The notes beneath the pieces are model-generated. The model was not told where the DNA came from. It ran no database searches and saw only the letters and a list, made by a program, of their open reading frames with translations. Positions 9,084 to 21,302 of a stretch of DNA of 64,000 nt are shown here, piece by piece (within the stretch, counting starts at the first letter, position 1; each line of letters opens with the position of its first letter). Made by a program: the position numbers and the translations under genes. Source of the stretch: Alterinioella nitratireducens (lineage in GTDB: Bacteria; Pseudomonadota; Alphaproteobacteria; Rhodobacterales; Rhodobacteraceae); NCBI RefSeq assembly GCF_013155465.1, contig NZ_JABJVX010000003.1:278186-342185 (forward strand), given 5' to 3'.

Positions 9084-10517
9084 ATGCAGATCGCATTCGA
9101 CAACAGCTACACCACCCTGCCCGACCGATTCTACAGCGCGGTGCCGCCAAGCCCGGTCTCCGACCCGCAACTGATCGCGCTCAATGAGGGTCTGGCCGCA
9201 ACACTCGGGCTGGACGCCAACGCGCTGCGCAGTCCGGAGGGGCTGGCCATGCTGGCCGGAAACGCCCTGCCCGACGGCGCCGCCGGGATCGCGCAGGCCT
9301 ATGCCGGGCACCAGTTCGGCGGATGGGTGCCGCAGCTTGGCGACGGGCGGGCGCTGCTGTTGGGCGAGGTGGTGGGCCGCGACGGCAAGCGCCGCGACAT
9401 TCAACTGAAAGGCTCTGGCCCGACACCCTATTCCCGCATGGGCGACGGGCGCGCCTGGCTCGGGCCGGTGCTGCGCGAATATATCGTGTCCGAGGCGATG
9501 GCCGCACTTGGCATCCCCACAACCCGCGCGCTGGCCGCCGTCAGCACCGGCGACCCCGTCCACCGCGAACGCGTGTTTCCGGGCGCGGTCCTGACCCGTG
9601 TTGCGTCCTCGCATATCCGCGTCGGAACCTTCCAGTATTTCGCCGCGCGCGAGGATGGCGAGGCGTTGCAGGCCCTCACTGATCACGCCATTTCGCGCCA
9701 CTACCCCGAGGCGCAAGGCCCCCTCGGGCTGCTCGCATCCGTGGTCGAGGCGCAGGCCGATCTGATCACGAAATGGATGGGGGTGGGGTTCATCCACGGC
9801 GTCATGAACACCGACAACATGTCCGTCGCGGGCGAGACCATCGACTATGGGCCTTGCGCCTTCCTCGATGCCTATCACCCGCAAACGGTGTTCTCCTCCA
9901 TCGACCGGATGGGGCGTTACGCCTATGGCAAACAGCCCGAGATCGCGGTCTGGAACCTGGCGCAACTGGCCACCGCGCTGCTGCCCCTGATGGGCGCGGA
10001 CCGCGATAAGGCCATCGAGCAGGCGACCGAGGTCGTGCAGGGCTTCGCCGACAGTTTCGCCGCCGCCTGGGACCGGGTCTTTGCCGCCAAGCTGGGGCTG
10101 GATACCCCGCGTGAGGGGGATGCCGCGATGGCCTATGACCTGTTGCGCCGGATGGCCCTGGGCGAGGCCGATTTCACCCGCACCTTCCGCGCGCTCACGG
10201 GCCCCGATCCGAAAGCCGCGCGTGCGGAATTCAAGGATCCGACCGCCTTCGATGCCTGGGTGACCGGCTGGCAGGCCCGCATCGAGCATATCCCGCATAC
10301 CAAGCGCATCGCCGCGATGCAGGCGGTGAACCCCGCGCTGATCCCGCGCAATCACCGCATGGAGGAGGCGATCCAGGCCGCGCTGAAGGGCGATTTCGCG
10401 CCGTTCCACCGGCTGAACGCGGCCCTTGCCACGCCCTTCGCCGAGCCCGCCGATTCCGACCTGATGCAGGCCCCGGAACCCGAGGAAGAGGTGCGCGCGA
10501 CCTTCTGCGGAACCTAA
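9084..10517 (+). CDS. selO: Protein adenylyltransferase SelO (UPF0061/YdiU)
   Basis: A pseudokinase-fold enzyme that transfers AMP to protein hydroxyl groups and is linked to redox stress. The 477 residues match the usual bacterial length. Family signatures seen include [18 protein letters not shown], the [19 protein letters not shown] active-site segment and the later AVWNLAQLA. The protein ends Phe-Cys-Gly-Thr, so a cysteine lies third from the end, where animal SELENOO carries selenocysteine. It is convergent with the next gene, with a long inverted repeat between. Confidence 0.94.
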   Translation: MQIAFDNSYTTLPDRFYSAVPPSPVSDPQLIALNEGLAATLGLDANALRSPEGLAMLAGNALPDGAAGIAQAYAGHQFGGWVPQLGDGRALLLGEVVGRDGKRRDIQLKGSGPTPYSRMGDGRAWLGPVLREYIVSEAMAALGIPTTRALAAVSTGDPVHRERVFPGAVLTRVASSHIRVGTFQYFAAREDGEALQALTDHAISRHYPEAQGPLGLLASVVEAQADLITKWMGVGFIHGVMNTDNMSVAGETIDYGPCAFLDAYHPQTVFSSIDRMGRYAYGKQPEIAVWNLAQLATALLPLMGADRDKAIEQATEVVQGFADSFAAAWDRVFAAKLGLDTPREGDAAMAYDLLRRMALGEADFTRTFRALTGPDPKAARAEFKDPTAFDAWVTGWQARIEHIPHTKRIAAMQAVNPALIPRNHRMEEAIQAALKGDFAPFHRLNAALATPFAEPADSDLMQAPEPEEEVRATFCGT

Positions 10518-10521
10518 GGCG

Positions 10522-10609
10522 TTTCAGGTTCTCTTGGAATTGGGTATCGGTTTTCGCGTGCGGCCCTGAAAGGGACGTGGCAGGGAAAACCGATTCCTTC
10601 GAACCTGAA
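10522..10609. terminator. Long imperfect inverted repeat between convergent genes
   Basis: TTCAGGTTC (10523) pairs with GAACCTGAA (10601-10609), and ATCGGTTTTC (10546-10555) with GAAAACCGAT (10585-10594). The gap between selO and the minus-strand membrane gene can fold into one long hairpin on either strand, consistent with bidirectional termination. Confidence 0.65.
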
Positions 10610-10614
10610 TCGAT

Positions 10615-11256
10615 CTAGCCCTTGAAGCGCCGGAAGAAGCGCCGGTTGAGGTCCACGAACTCCTCGACCAGCGCCGAGACCGAGCCGAGCGCCTTGCCGC
10701 GCAGGTAGAGCGCGCCGGTCAGCCCGGCGACCCCCGCGCCGATGATGTCCACGATCAGGTCGCCCATCGTGTCGACCAGCCCGGATTTCTGCATGTTCAG
10801 GCCGAAGGTCTGGTCCATCGCAAACTCGAACACCTCCCAGATCACGCCGATGGTGACGGCGAAGCAGAAGGCCAGGAGGCCGATCGCCCAGGCGGGCGCG
10901 GCATAGCGGTCGCCTTCGAAGAGGATGAAGACGAGGAGGAATCCGGCTAACCCGAGCCCCAGGGCCGACATCCCATGCAGCGCGATATCCCACCACCACA
11001 GGCGGATATAGAAATCCATCACCTCGCCCAGGAAGAGCGTGGCGAAGATGAAGACCACGATGGCCGCGACAATGCTGCGCGGCAGGCGGATGTTCAGGCG
11101 CGGGGCCAGGAAGATCGGCGTCATGGTCAGGGCCAGCGTCGCCAGCGAGACAAAGGCCACGGGCCAGCGCCCGGTGGCGACCGACAGCAACAGCTCGACC
11201 GTCAGCACGCTCCAGATCACATAGGTCAGCCCGCTCTGGCCGCGAAGCCGGTTCAT
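10615..11256 (-). CDS. Multi-pass membrane protein, DUF2238/YjdF-like
   Basis: 213 residues with about six hydrophobic segments between residues 10 and 175 and a basic C-terminus (FFRRFKG). The combination DIALHGMSALGLGLAGF, WEVFEFAMDQTFGLNM and DTMGDLIVDIIGAGVAGL resembles the DUF2238 (YjdF) membrane family, whose function is unknown. It is convergent with selO and divergent from the EEP-family gene. No enzyme motif beyond the His and Asp residues of the DUF is visible. Confidence 0.75.
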   Translation of the reverse strand: MNRLRGQSGLTYVIWSVLTVELLLSVATGRWPVAFVSLATLALTMTPIFLAPRLNIRLPRSIVAAIVVFIFATLFLGEVMDFYIRLWWWDIALHGMSALGLGLAGFLLVFILFEGDRYAAPAWAIGLLAFCFAVTIGVIWEVFEFAMDQTFGLNMQKSGLVDTMGDLIVDIIGAGVAGLTGALYLRGKALGSVSALVEEFVDLNRRFFRRFKG

Positions 11257-11333
11257 GCCACTCTCCTTCTGCTCCCATCACAGATGCGCAATGGGGCTTG
11301 CCCGTGCAAGGCCGGGACGGGCAGATTGGCCCC

Positions 11334-12053
11334 ATGTCATACCCTGCCCCGCCCGCGCCGGAACATTTGCGAGTCCTGAGCTACAATATCCACAAATGCG
11401 TCGGGCTGGACCGGCGCCGCGACCCGCATCGGGTGGCGCAGGTGATCCGTGGCATCGGCCCCTCGATTGCCGTCTTGCAGGAGGCGGACAAGCGGCTTGG
11501 GCCCCGCCCCGCCGCCCTGCCGCCGCAGGTGGTGGTCGAGGAATGCGGCATGCTGGCCGCCCCTGTCGCCACCACGCGGATCAGCCTTGGCTGGCACGGC
11601 AACGCGATCTTGATGACGCCGGGCTGGCACATGGTGGCGCTGCACCGCCTGCCCCTGCCGGGGCTGGAGCCACGCGGCGCGGTCATTGCCGACCTCTCCG
11701 GCCCGCAGGATCTGCGCGTCGTGGCCACCCATCTGGGGCTGCGCAGGCGCGACCGGCAGCATCAGATGACGCTGATCATGGCCGAGCTGGCCCACCTGCC
11801 CCGCCGTCCCACGATCCTTCTGGCCGATTGCAACGAATGGTCGGCAACCGAGGGCTTCGCGCCTCTGGATCCGTTCTTCACACTGCACAATTCCGGCCGC
11901 AGCTTTCCCGCCCGCAGGCCGATGGCGGCCCTCGACCGGCTGGCGACGGGGCCGGGTATCGAGGTCGTGCAGCAAGGCGTCTGCCGCACCGGCATCGCGG
12001 GGCGCGCCTCCGATCACCTGCCTATCTGGGCCGACCTTTCGCTGGCCGGTTGA
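11334..12053 (+). CDS. Endonuclease/exonuclease/phosphatase (EEP) family protein
   Basis: Metal-dependent phosphodiesterase fold shared by DNase I, inositol phosphatases and sphingomyelinases. The 239 residues show the family's ordered motifs: LRVLSYNIHKCVG (metal Asn), AVLQEAD (metal Glu), LLADCNEW (Asp-Asn) and the C-terminal SDHLPIWADL (catalytic Asp-His). There is no signal peptide, so it is probably cytoplasmic. The ATG at 11334 is chosen; an upstream TTG at 11298 is possible. Its 3' end overlaps the convergent DMT gene by 32 bp. Confidence 0.85.
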   Translation: MSYPAPPAPEHLRVLSYNIHKCVGLDRRRDPHRVAQVIRGIGPSIAVLQEADKRLGPRPAALPPQVVVEECGMLAAPVATTRISLGWHGNAILMTPGWHMVALHRLPLPGLEPRGAVIADLSGPQDLRVVATHLGLRRRDRQHQMTLIMAELAHLPRRPTILLADCNEWSATEGFAPLDPFFTLHNSGRSFPARRPMAALDRLATGPGIEVVQQGVCRTGIAGRASDHLPIWADLSLAG

Positions 12054-12918
12054 TCAGCGTGATCCCGACCGCGACAAGCACCATCGCGGCGAGGATTTCC
12101 CAACCGACGTCCTCGCCCAACAGGCCCCATCCGAGCAGAACCCCCAGGATCGGCGTCAGGAAGCTGAACGAGGCCACGGAGGAGGCCGGGTAGGTCATCA
12201 GGAGGTGAAACCAGAACAGGAAGCCGAAGGAGGCGACAAAGACGCTCTGGTAGAGAAGCAGGCCGAGATGAAAGAGCGTCGGCTCGCGCAGGAGCGGGCC
12301 GAAGAGCGGCGCCAACAGGGTCAACAGCACCGCCGAAACCGCGAGTTGCCAGAAAAGCTGCATCTCCGGGGCCTCGTGCTGAATGGGCAGGGTCCGTGCC
12401 GCCAGCGCAATCGCCCCCCAGGCCAGCGCCGCGCCAAGCGCAAGGAAATCGCCCAGGAGGGACGCCTGCCCGCCCCCGTCCCGGTCCAGCAGCGCGAGAA
12501 CGACACCCGTGAAAGCCAGCGCCAGGCCGATCAGCCTGAGCCGCCCCATCCGTTCGCCCGGCAACAGGAAATGCGCCGCCAGCGTCAGCCAGACCGGCAT
12601 GGAATAGAACAGGATCGAGGTCCGCGCCACCGTAGTGAGGTCCAGCGCGAGGAAGAGGAAGATGAACTCGACGGTGAAGAGCGCGCCCAGAAGCAGACCG
12701 GCGGGGACGCTGCGTGCGACGATTGCAAAGCGGATGCCCCGGATGCGCATCCAGACCAGCAGCACGATCAGCGCCAGCAATGACCTGAGCCCCGCCATGA
12801 AGACCGGCCCGACGCCTTGATTGCCCAGTTTGATCACGACCTGGTTGACGGCGAGAACGATCGCGATCCCGATCAGGGAGGTCGCGCCAAACGCGTCCAT
12901 GCTGTCCTTGCGCGGCAT
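12022..12918 (-). CDS. EamA/DMT superfamily transporter
   Basis: 298-residue inner-membrane protein with ten predicted helices arranged as two five-helix EamA repeats, the usual drug/metabolite exporter layout. Features include LGNQGVGPVFMAGLRSLLAL in helix 2 and the second-half SSVASFSFLTPILGVLLGW. The ATG at 12918 is preferred because GGAGAGGA lies upstream of it; the open frame extends further to 13017 without support. Substrate unknown. It is divergent from the antiporter gene. Confidence 0.88.
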   Translation of the reverse strand: MPRKDSMDAFGATSLIGIAIVLAVNQVVIKLGNQGVGPVFMAGLRSLLALIVLLVWMRIRGIRFAIVARSVPAGLLLGALFTVEFIFLFLALDLTTVARTSILFYSMPVWLTLAAHFLLPGERMGRLRLIGLALAFTGVVLALLDRDGGGQASLLGDFLALGAALAWGAIALAARTLPIQHEAPEMQLFWQLAVSAVLLTLLAPLFGPLLREPTLFHLGLLLYQSVFVASFGFLFWFHLLMTYPASSVASFSFLTPILGVLLGWGLLGEDVGWEILAAMVLVAVGITLINRPAKGRPR

Positions 12919-13067
12919 GTGTCCTCTCCCCCCACCCCGTCCGGTTCCCGCCCAGAACGCAGCCCCGCGCGGGGAAGTCAAGCAATGGGGGCGTTTCAGG
13001 ATTTGCGCGCCGTGCACCGCGTGCTACCCAAACCCGACACACGCCCCGCCGAAGGACTGCGCGCCCC

Positions 13068-14321
13068 ATGACGATGCTTCAGGTCACCTCGCTTCTGATC
13101 GTGCTTGCGGGCGCGTTCGGGGCGATCAACTACCTCTTCCTGCGCCTGCCCGCCGCCATCGGCATCCTGGTCGTGGCGCTGGCCGCCTCGCTGGTCATCC
13201 TGGGGCTGGACCTTGTCGTGCCGGGCTTCGTCTTCGACGACGAATTACGCGCGCTGATTGCCGATATCGACTTTTCCGAGGCGCTGCTCGACGGGATGTT
13301 GGGCCTGCTTCTCTTCGCGGGCGCCCTGCATGTGAAGCTGGAAGACTTGCGCGCCGAATGGGTCACCGTGGCGCTGATGGCGACGATCGGCGTGGGGCTG
13401 TCCACCGTCATCATCGGGGTGGGCTTTTCCTGGGTGACGGGCATGCCGCTGCTCATTGCGCTGGTCTTCGGCGTCATCGTCACCCCCACCGACCCCGTCG
13501 CGGTGCTTGGCGTGCTGCGCGAGGCCGACCTGCCGAAAGCGCTGGAGACCAAGATCGCGGGCGAGAGTCTGTTCAATGACGGGGTCGGCTATGTCGTCTT
13601 CCTGGTCCTCGTCGGCATCGCCTTTCCGGCGGGCGAGGCGCTCGGCGATAGTTCGCTGCAATCGGCGGGGCTCTTGTTCGTGCAGGAGGCGTTCGGCGGC
13701 GCGCTTCTGGGCGGTGTGCTCGGCTGGCTCACCTTCCGCGTCATGCGGCGCATCGACGATCCCTCGCTGGAGGTTCTCCTGACGCTCGGCCTTGCCTTTG
13801 GCGGTTATGAGCTGGCGATCTGGCTGCATGTCTCGGCCCCGATCATGGCCGTGGTCGCGGGGCTTCTCATTGGCGAGGTCGGCCCCAAGGGCGGCATGAG
13901 CGAGGAAACGCGCCGACATGTCGATGCGTTCTGGTTCATGATCGACGAGATTCTGAACGCGGTCCTGTTCCTCCTGATCGGGATCGAGGTCTTCGCGGTC
14001 GTCTTCTCGGGCGATGTGCTGCTGACCGGGCTTGCCGCCATCGCGCTGGCGCTGGTCGCGCGGCTGGCCGCCGTGTCCATCCCCATCCTGATCCTGCGCC
14101 CGTTCCGGGAGTTTGCCAACGGCACCATCCCGGTGATGACCTGGGGCGGCCTCAAGGGCGGTATCTCGGTCGCGCTGGCGCTGTCCCTGCCCGACAATGA
14201 CTGGAAACCGCTGATCCTTGGGGCGACCTACCTGGTCGTTGTGTTCTCGATCATCGTGCAGGGCCTGACCGTGGCGCGCCTGGCCGCGCGCGTCAGCCGT
14301 GAGCCGGAGCTCGATGTATGA
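13068..14321 (+). CDS. Na+/H+ antiporter, CPA1 (NhaP-like) family
   Basis: 417-residue inner-membrane exchanger that would extrude Na+ (or K+) against H+ for pH and salt balance, suited to a marine lifestyle. Twelve or so hydrophobic helices are evident. The ion-binding core is visible as GVIVTPTDPVAVLGVL (Thr-Asp-Pro) followed by AGESLFNDGVGYVVF (Asn-Asp), both hallmarks of CPA1 exchangers, plus the GGLKGGISVALAL segment near the end. There is no long cytoplasmic tail. It appears to be a single-gene unit. Confidence 0.93.
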   Translation: MTMLQVTSLLIVLAGAFGAINYLFLRLPAAIGILVVALAASLVILGLDLVVPGFVFDDELRALIADIDFSEALLDGMLGLLLFAGALHVKLEDLRAEWVTVALMATIGVGLSTVIIGVGFSWVTGMPLLIALVFGVIVTPTDPVAVLGVLREADLPKALETKIAGESLFNDGVGYVVFLVLVGIAFPAGEALGDSSLQSAGLLFVQEAFGGALLGGVLGWLTFRVMRRIDDPSLEVLLTLGLAFGGYELAIWLHVSAPIMAVVAGLLIGEVGPKGGMSEETRRHVDAFWFMIDEILNAVLFLLIGIEVFAVVFSGDVLLTGLAAIALALVARLAAVSIPILILRPFREFANGTIPVMTWGGLKGGISVALALSLPDNDWKPLILGATYLVVVFSIIVQGLTVARLAARVSREPELDV

Positions 14322-14433
14322 GCGCCTCCGCCCCGCGCGGCGCGTTTCCTGAAGGACGGGGCTTTCCGGCACCGGGCCAAATCGGCCAGATCGGAACACC
14401 GGATGACACCGGATAACACCGGGGGCCAATGCC

Positions 14434-14585
14434 ATGGCGGACACCATCGAAGCGCGTTGCGCGGCCAAGGGCCTGCGCATGACCGGCCAGCGGCGCATGA
14501 TCGCGCAGGTTCTGGAAGGGTCCGACGATCACCCCGATGTCGAGGAGCTTCATGGCGGCCCTACGGCGTGCCGCTGAAGAAATAG
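14434..14585 (+). pseudogene. Fur/Mur-family regulator gene with large internal deletion
   Basis: The ATG at 14434 opens a frame whose first 40 codons match the N-terminus of Rhodobacterales Fur/Mur regulators (DTIEARCAAKGLRMTGQRR, then SDDHPDVEEL). The frame then breaks and stops at 14575. In the +1-shifted frame the next bases read YGVPLKK and a stop at 14583-14585, which matches the usual end of the same family. About 90 central codons, with the rest of the winged helix and all metal ligands, are missing, and the junction is out of frame. The protein cannot work as a regulator unless the deletion is an assembly artefact. Confidence 0.8.
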
Positions 14586-14634
14586 GCGCGGCCTGCGTTT
14601 GGTCTTTTCCCGCGCTTGCGGGCATGTCATTGCC

Positions 14635-16898
<2,264 letters not shown>

Positions 16899-16915
16899 GG
16901 CCCCGGCGCGGGGCC
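16899..16915 (+). terminator. GC hairpin after eno
   Basis: GGCCCC and GGGGCC flank a 5-base loop directly after the stop; only a weak pyrimidine tail follows, so termination efficiency is uncertain. Confidence 0.45.
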
Positions 16916-16943
16916 GCCTGCCCTTTACAGCCCCGCGCGATCC

Positions 16944-18368
16944 TTGTCTTACTTGTTGCGAAGGGGCCGCCACGGCGGCCCGACAACGGCAGGCGCGGCT
17001 CCCTTGAAACACCCTTTTTCGAACCGCGCCGACCCCGACCCCCGATCCACCCCGTGGGAGATCATCTCGTTGATGGTCGCCACCGACGTGAAGCCGGTGC
17101 TGGAGATCGCCGCGCGCTTTGTGCTGCTGGCCATCTTCTGCATCAGCGCCGCAATCTGGCTGGACATGGCCCTCGCGGTCTACTGGCTGCTGGTCTACAT
17201 GCTGGCCGAGACCGTCAACATCGCCTTCCTCGCCACCCGCCGCGCGCCTGCCAGCCGCGCCGAGGAATGGCTGGCAACCGGCCTGAACTTCGTCACCACC
17301 CTGTGGTTCGCGACCCTGCCCGTCTATCTCTGGCAGTTTGAAAGCCAGGTTCTGAAATTCGCCGCCGTCTCGCTCCTTGCGGGCATGGTGATCTACAGCG
17401 TGACGCGCTATTCCGGCCTGCGCCGCATCGTGATCTGGGACGGTCTTCTGATCTCGGCCATTGCGCTCTATTTCGGCTATGACTTGGCACGCCACGCCGA
17501 GGGCACGGTCACGATGGCGCTGAGCATGTTGTTTTCCGTGTTGCTGGTCGCCTATTTCCTGATCTCGCTGCAAGAGAACCTGACCGCACAACGGGCACTG
17601 AAACAGGCCGAGAAACGTCACGTCCAGGCCCAGAAGATGGAGGCGGTGGGCCAGTTGACCGGCGGCATTGCGCATGATTTCAACAATTTGCTGACGGTGA
17701 TGATCGGCAATCTCGACCTCTACCAAGAGGTCTCGGACCCGTCCGAGAAGGACATGCTGGCCGATGAGGCGCGCCAGGCCGCCCTGCGCGCCGCCACGCT
17801 GACCTCTCAATTGCTGGCTTTCTCGCACAAGGCGCGGCTCGACCCCAGGCCGGTCAACCCCGCGCGCCTGCTGGAGAATTTCACCGCGATGACCACGCGG
17901 GTTCTACCCGATTCCGTGACCCTGCAACTGGAGCTTGCGGACCCGCCGCAAAGCGTGACGGTGGATGTCCATCAGCTTGAAAACGCCCTGCTCAACCTGG
18001 TCATCAACGCCCGTGACGCGATGGAGGATAACGGCATCGTCACCATCGGCCTCGACCGGATCCAGACCCGCCACGCGCGGGAGTTTGGCGGTGTCAGGCT
18101 GTCGCCGGGGGTCTATGCCCGTATCTCGGTCACCGATACCGGCCCCGGCATCGCGCCCGAGGATCTTGGCACGGTGACAGAGCCGTTCTTCACCACCAAG
18201 CAGGTGGGCAAGGGCTCGGGCCTCGGCCTGTCCATGGCCAAGGGGTTCGTGGAACAATCGGGCGGCGCGCTGGAATTGACCAGTACGCCGGGCCAGGGCG
18301 CGACATTCGCCTTCTGGCTGCCGTCGCAGACGCCAGAGGACGACGATCAGGAGGGGGCATGCCCATGA
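16944..18368 (+). CDS. Membrane-bound sensor histidine kinase
   Basis: Two-component sensor. The N-terminal third holds about six hydrophobic helices (residues 52-205) with no recognisable extracellular domain; a short coiled link ([19 protein letters not shown]) leads to the phosphoacceptor box [17 protein letters not shown] with His244 in this numbering, then the N box [13 protein letters not shown]1 VTDTGPGI and G2 [10 protein letters not shown]. The HDFNNLL form is typical of hybrid-type kinases, but no receiver domain is fused and no response regulator is adjacent. The start is uncertain: this TTG, TTG 17004 or ATG 17073 are all possible. It overlaps the cupin gene by 10 bp. Confidence 0.88.
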   Translation: MSYLLRRGRHGGPTTAGAAPLKHPFSNRADPDPRSTPWEIISLMVATDVKPVLEIAARFVLLAIFCISAAIWLDMALAVYWLLVYMLAETVNIAFLATRRAPASRAEEWLATGLNFVTTLWFATLPVYLWQFESQVLKFAAVSLLAGMVIYSVTRYSGLRRIVIWDGLLISAIALYFGYDLARHAEGTVTMALSMLFSVLLVAYFLISLQENLTAQRALKQAEKRHVQAQKMEAVGQLTGGIAHDFNNLLTVMIGNLDLYQEVSDPSEKDMLADEARQAALRAATLTSQLLAFSHKARLDPRPVNPARLLENFTAMTTRVLPDSVTLQLELADPPQSVTVDVHQLENALLNLVINARDAMEDNGIVTIGLDRIQTRHAREFGGVRLSPGVYARISVTDTGPGIAPEDLGTVTEPFFTTKQVGKGSGLGLSMAKGFVEQSGGALELTSTPGQGATFAFWLPSQTPEDDDQEGACP

Positions 18369-18784
18369 CCGCAGACCAGATCATCGCAAGGCTCGACCTC
18401 GCGCCGCATCCCGAGGGCGGGCATTACCGCCAGACCTGGGCCGCCGGGACCGGGGATGGCAGACCGTCGGCCACCTGCATCCAGTTCCTGCTGAAGGCGG
18501 GCGAGGTCAGCCATTGGCACAGGGTGGATGCGGCCGAGATCTGGCTCTACCACGCCGGTGCGCCGCTGGTCCTGTCGATCAGCCCGGATGCGGACGGCCC
18601 TGCAACCGATCACCTGCTGACGCCGGACCTGGACCGGGGCGCGCCGCAGATCGTGGTGCCCGCCCATCACTGCCAGGCCGCGCGCAGCACGGGCGACTGG
18701 ACGCTGGTCAGTTGCGTCGTCTCGCCGGGGTTCCGCTTCGAGGGCTTCACATTGGCCGCACCCGGTTTCAACATCCCCCGCTAA
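18359..18784 (+). CDS. Cupin domain protein (DUF985 family)
   Basis: 141-residue single-domain cupin. It keeps the DUF985 opening [15 protein letters not shown], the central [20 protein letters not shown] and the closing [10 protein letters not shown]. His residues in SHWH suggest a metal site, but no reaction is established for this family. It overlaps the upstream kinase by 10 bp, pointing to coupled expression, and is convergent with anmK, whose stop it overlaps by 4 bp. Confidence 0.88.
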   Translation: MPMTADQIIARLDLAPHPEGGHYRQTWAAGTGDGRPSATCIQFLLKAGEVSHWHRVDAAEIWLYHAGAPLVLSISPDADGPATDHLLTPDLDRGAPQIVVPAHHCQAARSTGDWTLVSCVVSPGFRFEGFTLAAPGFNIPR

Positions 18785-19872
18785 CGGGGTTTGCTCAGCA
18801 CCCCGCCGCCGACCAGCGCGGAGACGCCAGTGGTGGATGGACCCGAGGTCGCCATGCCGCGCGCGACGCGGACGGCGAGGAAAGCGAAGGCCTGTGCCTC
18901 CAGCATGTCGCCATCCAGCCCGACGGCCTCGACCGGGTCCACGACGCATCCCGTGCGCTCGGCCAGCGCCGCCATCATCGCCGCATTGTGCCGACCGCCG
19001 CCGGTGACCAGGATACGGGTGGGCGCCGAGGGGCAATACTGGAGGCCCTGCGCCACGGCCTCGGCGCTGATTGCCACCAGCGTGGCGGCGGCATCCTCGG
19101 TGTAGAGGTCGGAGACCAGGTCGGCCAGATCTGAAAAATCGTTCCGGTCCAGAGACTTTGGCGGCATTCTTGACATGAACGGACGGGTCAGCGCAGGTCT
19201 GACGATCGCCTCATCCGCGCGGCCCGACAGCGCCAGCGCGCCCCCCTCATCGCGCGCCCCTCCCGTTCGTGCCGCGATCAGGTCATCCAGCGGCGCATTG
19301 GCCGGCCCGGTGTCGAAGGCCATCAGCGCGCCTTGGGTCTCCGGCCCCGGCGCGGACGGGTCCACCCAGGTCAGGTTGCCGACGCCGCCGAGGTTGAGGA
19401 AAACGACCGGCGCACCGGCCTTGATCCACTTGGCGCAGGCGAAATGGTAGAACGGGGCCAGCGGCGCGCCCTCACCGCCAAGCTCGACATCGGCGCTGCG
19501 GAAATCCCACATCACCGGCTTGCCAAGCACATCGGCCAGCACCTGCCCGTCGCCCGCCTGATGGGTGCCGCGCCCGCGCGGCTCATGCGCGAGGGTCTGG
19601 CCGTGAAAGCCGACCATTTCGGCCTTCGCAAACCGCGACAGCACCGCGGCATGGGCGGTCTCGACCACCTCGGCGGCATCTGCCACGCCCGCCTGCCCGT
19701 GCCATTGCCCGAGGCCCGCGCGCAGCACCGCGCGCTCCTGGGCCGAATAGGCCCGGTAGCGCGTTTCGCCAAAGGCGAAAATCCTCTGCCCGTCGGTCTG
19801 GATCAGCGCCGCATCGACCCCGTCCAGCGAGGTGCCCGACATCGCGCCCGCAACCCATATCGGCCCTTCCAT
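18781..19872 (-). CDS. anmK: Anhydro-N-acetylmuramic acid kinase
   Basis: Phosphorylates and hydrates 1,6-anhydroMurNAc to MurNAc-6-phosphate during peptidoglycan recycling. The 363-residue protein has the ATP-binding opening [41 protein letters not shown], the catalytic [13 protein letters not shown] and the C-terminal [14 protein letters not shown]. The start at 19872 is set by homology; the open frame runs far upstream without coding character. It is divergent from tyrS, sharing a 54-base promoter region. Confidence 0.95.
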   Translation of the reverse strand: MEGPIWVAGAMSGTSLDGVDAALIQTDGQRIFAFGETRYRAYSAQERAVLRAGLGQWHGQAGVADAAEVVETAHAAVLSRFAKAEMVGFHGQTLAHEPRGRGTHQAGDGQVLADVLGKPVMWDFRSADVELGGEGAPLAPFYHFACAKWIKAGAPVVFLNLGGVGNLTWVDPSAPGPETQGALMAFDTGPANAPLDDLIAARTGGARDEGGALALSGRADEAIVRPALTRPFMSRMPPKSLDRNDFSDLADLVSDLYTEDAAATLVAISAEAVAQGLQYCPSAPTRILVTGGGRHNAAMMAALAERTGCVVDPVEAVGLDGDMLEAQAFAFLAVRVARGMATSGPSTTGVSALVGGGVLSKPR

Positions 19873-19926
19873 CGCGTCACCCTTCCCGGTATCACGCCCC
19901 TTGCTGACAGAATGGACGGATGCCTC

Positions 19927-21180
19927 ATGACCTACCACCCCAAATCGGACTTCATACGCGTGATGATGGAGCGCGGCTTTCTCGCCGATTGCACCGATTA
20001 CCAGGGCTTCGACGAGGCGCTGAGCAGGCAGGTGGTGCCGGGTTATATCGGGTTCGACGCGACGGCGAAATCGCTGCATGTCGGCAGCCTGATCCAGATC
20101 ATGACCCTGCGCTGGTTGCAGAAGACGGGCCACAAGCCGATCACCCTGATGGGCGGCGGCACCACCAAGGTGGGCGATCCGTCCTTCCGCGCCGATGAAC
20201 GCCCCCTGCTGACGCCAGACCAGATCGACGAGAACATTGCCGGGATCAAATCGGTCTTTGCCAATTACGTGACCTATGGCGACGGGACGACCGATGCGCT
20301 GATGCTCAACAATGACGAATGGCTGGCCGATCTCAACTACCTCGATTTCCTGCGCGACATTGGCCGACATTTCAGCGTCAACCGGATGCTGTCCTTCGAG
20401 AGCGTCAAGTCGCGGCTGGATCGGGAGCAATCGCTCAGCTTCCTGGAATTCAACTACATGATCCTGCAAGCCTATGATTTCCTTGAGCTGAACCGGCGCT
20501 ATGGCTGCCTGGTGCAATTCGGCGGCTCGGACCAATGGGGCAATATCGTCAACGGGATCGACCTGACGCGCCGGGTGCTGGACCAGGAGATCTTCGGCAT
20601 GACCACGCCGCTGCTGACCACGTCCGACGGCAAGAAGATGGGCAAGACCGCCGATGGCGCGATCTGGCTCAACGCGGAGATGCGCAGCCCGTACGAGTTC
20701 TGGCAGTTCTGGCGCAACACCACCGATGCCGATGTGGGCCGGTTCCTCAAGCTCTATACCGAGCTGCCGGTCGAGGAATGCGACCGCTTGGGCGCTCTTG
20801 CGGGCTCCGAGATCAACGAGGCCAAGATCGTGCTGGCCAACGAGGTCACGGGCCTCCTGCACGGCGCGGCGGCGGCCGAGGCGGCGGCAGCGACCGCGCG
20901 CGAAGTGTTCGAGAAGGGCGGCATGGGGGACGATTTGCCGACGCTGACCCTGACGGCAGCGGACATTGGCGACGGGATCTCCGTTGTGCAACTGATCACC
21001 CGCGCGGGCCTTGCGAAATCGGGGAAGGAGGCCAAGCGGCTGATCTCCGAGAACGGCGCGCGGCTGAACGATGCGCCGCTGACCGATGCCGGGCTGATCG
21101 TCCTTGCAGGTGACCTGGCCGCGCCGATCAAGCTGAGCGCGGGTAAGAAGCGTCACGCCTTGGTAGTGCTGCAGGGGTAA
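19927..21180 (+). CDS. tyrS: Tyrosine--tRNA ligase
   Basis: Class I synthetase of 417 residues charging tRNA-Tyr. Visible landmarks are [17 protein letters not shown] (HIGH-type motif as HVGS), the tyrosine-binding [29 protein letters not shown], the KMSKS-type DGKKMGKT and a C-terminal S4-like RNA-binding domain ([20 protein letters not shown]). ATG 19927 gives the standard [10 protein letters not shown] start; ATG 19912 is an alternative. Its end is followed by the inverted dispersed repeat. Confidence 0.96.
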   Translation: MTYHPKSDFIRVMMERGFLADCTDYQGFDEALSRQVVPGYIGFDATAKSLHVGSLIQIMTLRWLQKTGHKPITLMGGGTTKVGDPSFRADERPLLTPDQIDENIAGIKSVFANYVTYGDGTTDALMLNNDEWLADLNYLDFLRDIGRHFSVNRMLSFESVKSRLDREQSLSFLEFNYMILQAYDFLELNRRYGCLVQFGGSDQWGNIVNGIDLTRRVLDQEIFGMTTPLLTTSDGKKMGKTADGAIWLNAEMRSPYEFWQFWRNTTDADVGRFLKLYTELPVEECDRLGALAGSEINEAKIVLANEVTGLLHGAAAAEAAAATAREVFEKGGMGDDLPTLTLTAADIGDGISVVQLITRAGLAKSGKEAKRLISENGARLNDAPLTDAGLIVLAGDLAAPIKLSAGKKRHALVVLQG

Positions 21181-21222
21181 GGGCCCGGTTTGCAAGCGTT
21201 GCGCCCGATTGCGCGGGCAGGA

Positions 21223-21256
21223 GCCTCCGGCGGGGATATTTTCCGGAACAAAGAAG
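21223..21256 (-). repeat. Dispersed CTTCTTTGTTCC element, copy B (inverted)
   Basis: On the minus strand this reads CTTCTTTGTTCC, then AAAATATCCCCGCCGGAGGC with slight length change relative to copies A and C. It fills the gap between convergent tyrS and the acyltransferase gene. Confidence 0.85.
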
Positions 21257-21266
21257 GTGGGCGGGG

Positions 21267-21302
21267 GCGTCATGGTGAACGGCGCGCGCGTTAAGGTTAA
21301 CG
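21267..21302 (-). repeat. Inverted TTAACCTTAACG repeat, one good and one degenerate unit
   Basis: The minus strand reads TTAACCTTAACGCGCGCG and on to CCG at 21302-21282, then a decayed unit starting TTCACCATGACG. The order relative to element B is the same as in the 7.9 kb locus, so the two elements form one composite. The acyltransferase stop codon (21297-21299) lies inside the repeat. Confidence 0.8.

Noticed and set aside
12919-13017. Longer N-terminus of the DMT transporter at 12022
   Set aside because: The extension has no hydrophobic or conserved residues and a good ribosome site precedes the internal ATG.
19333-19926. N-terminal extension of tyrS
   Set aside because: The upstream in-frame part overlaps anmK on the opposite strand and lacks coding character; the family start is at 19927.
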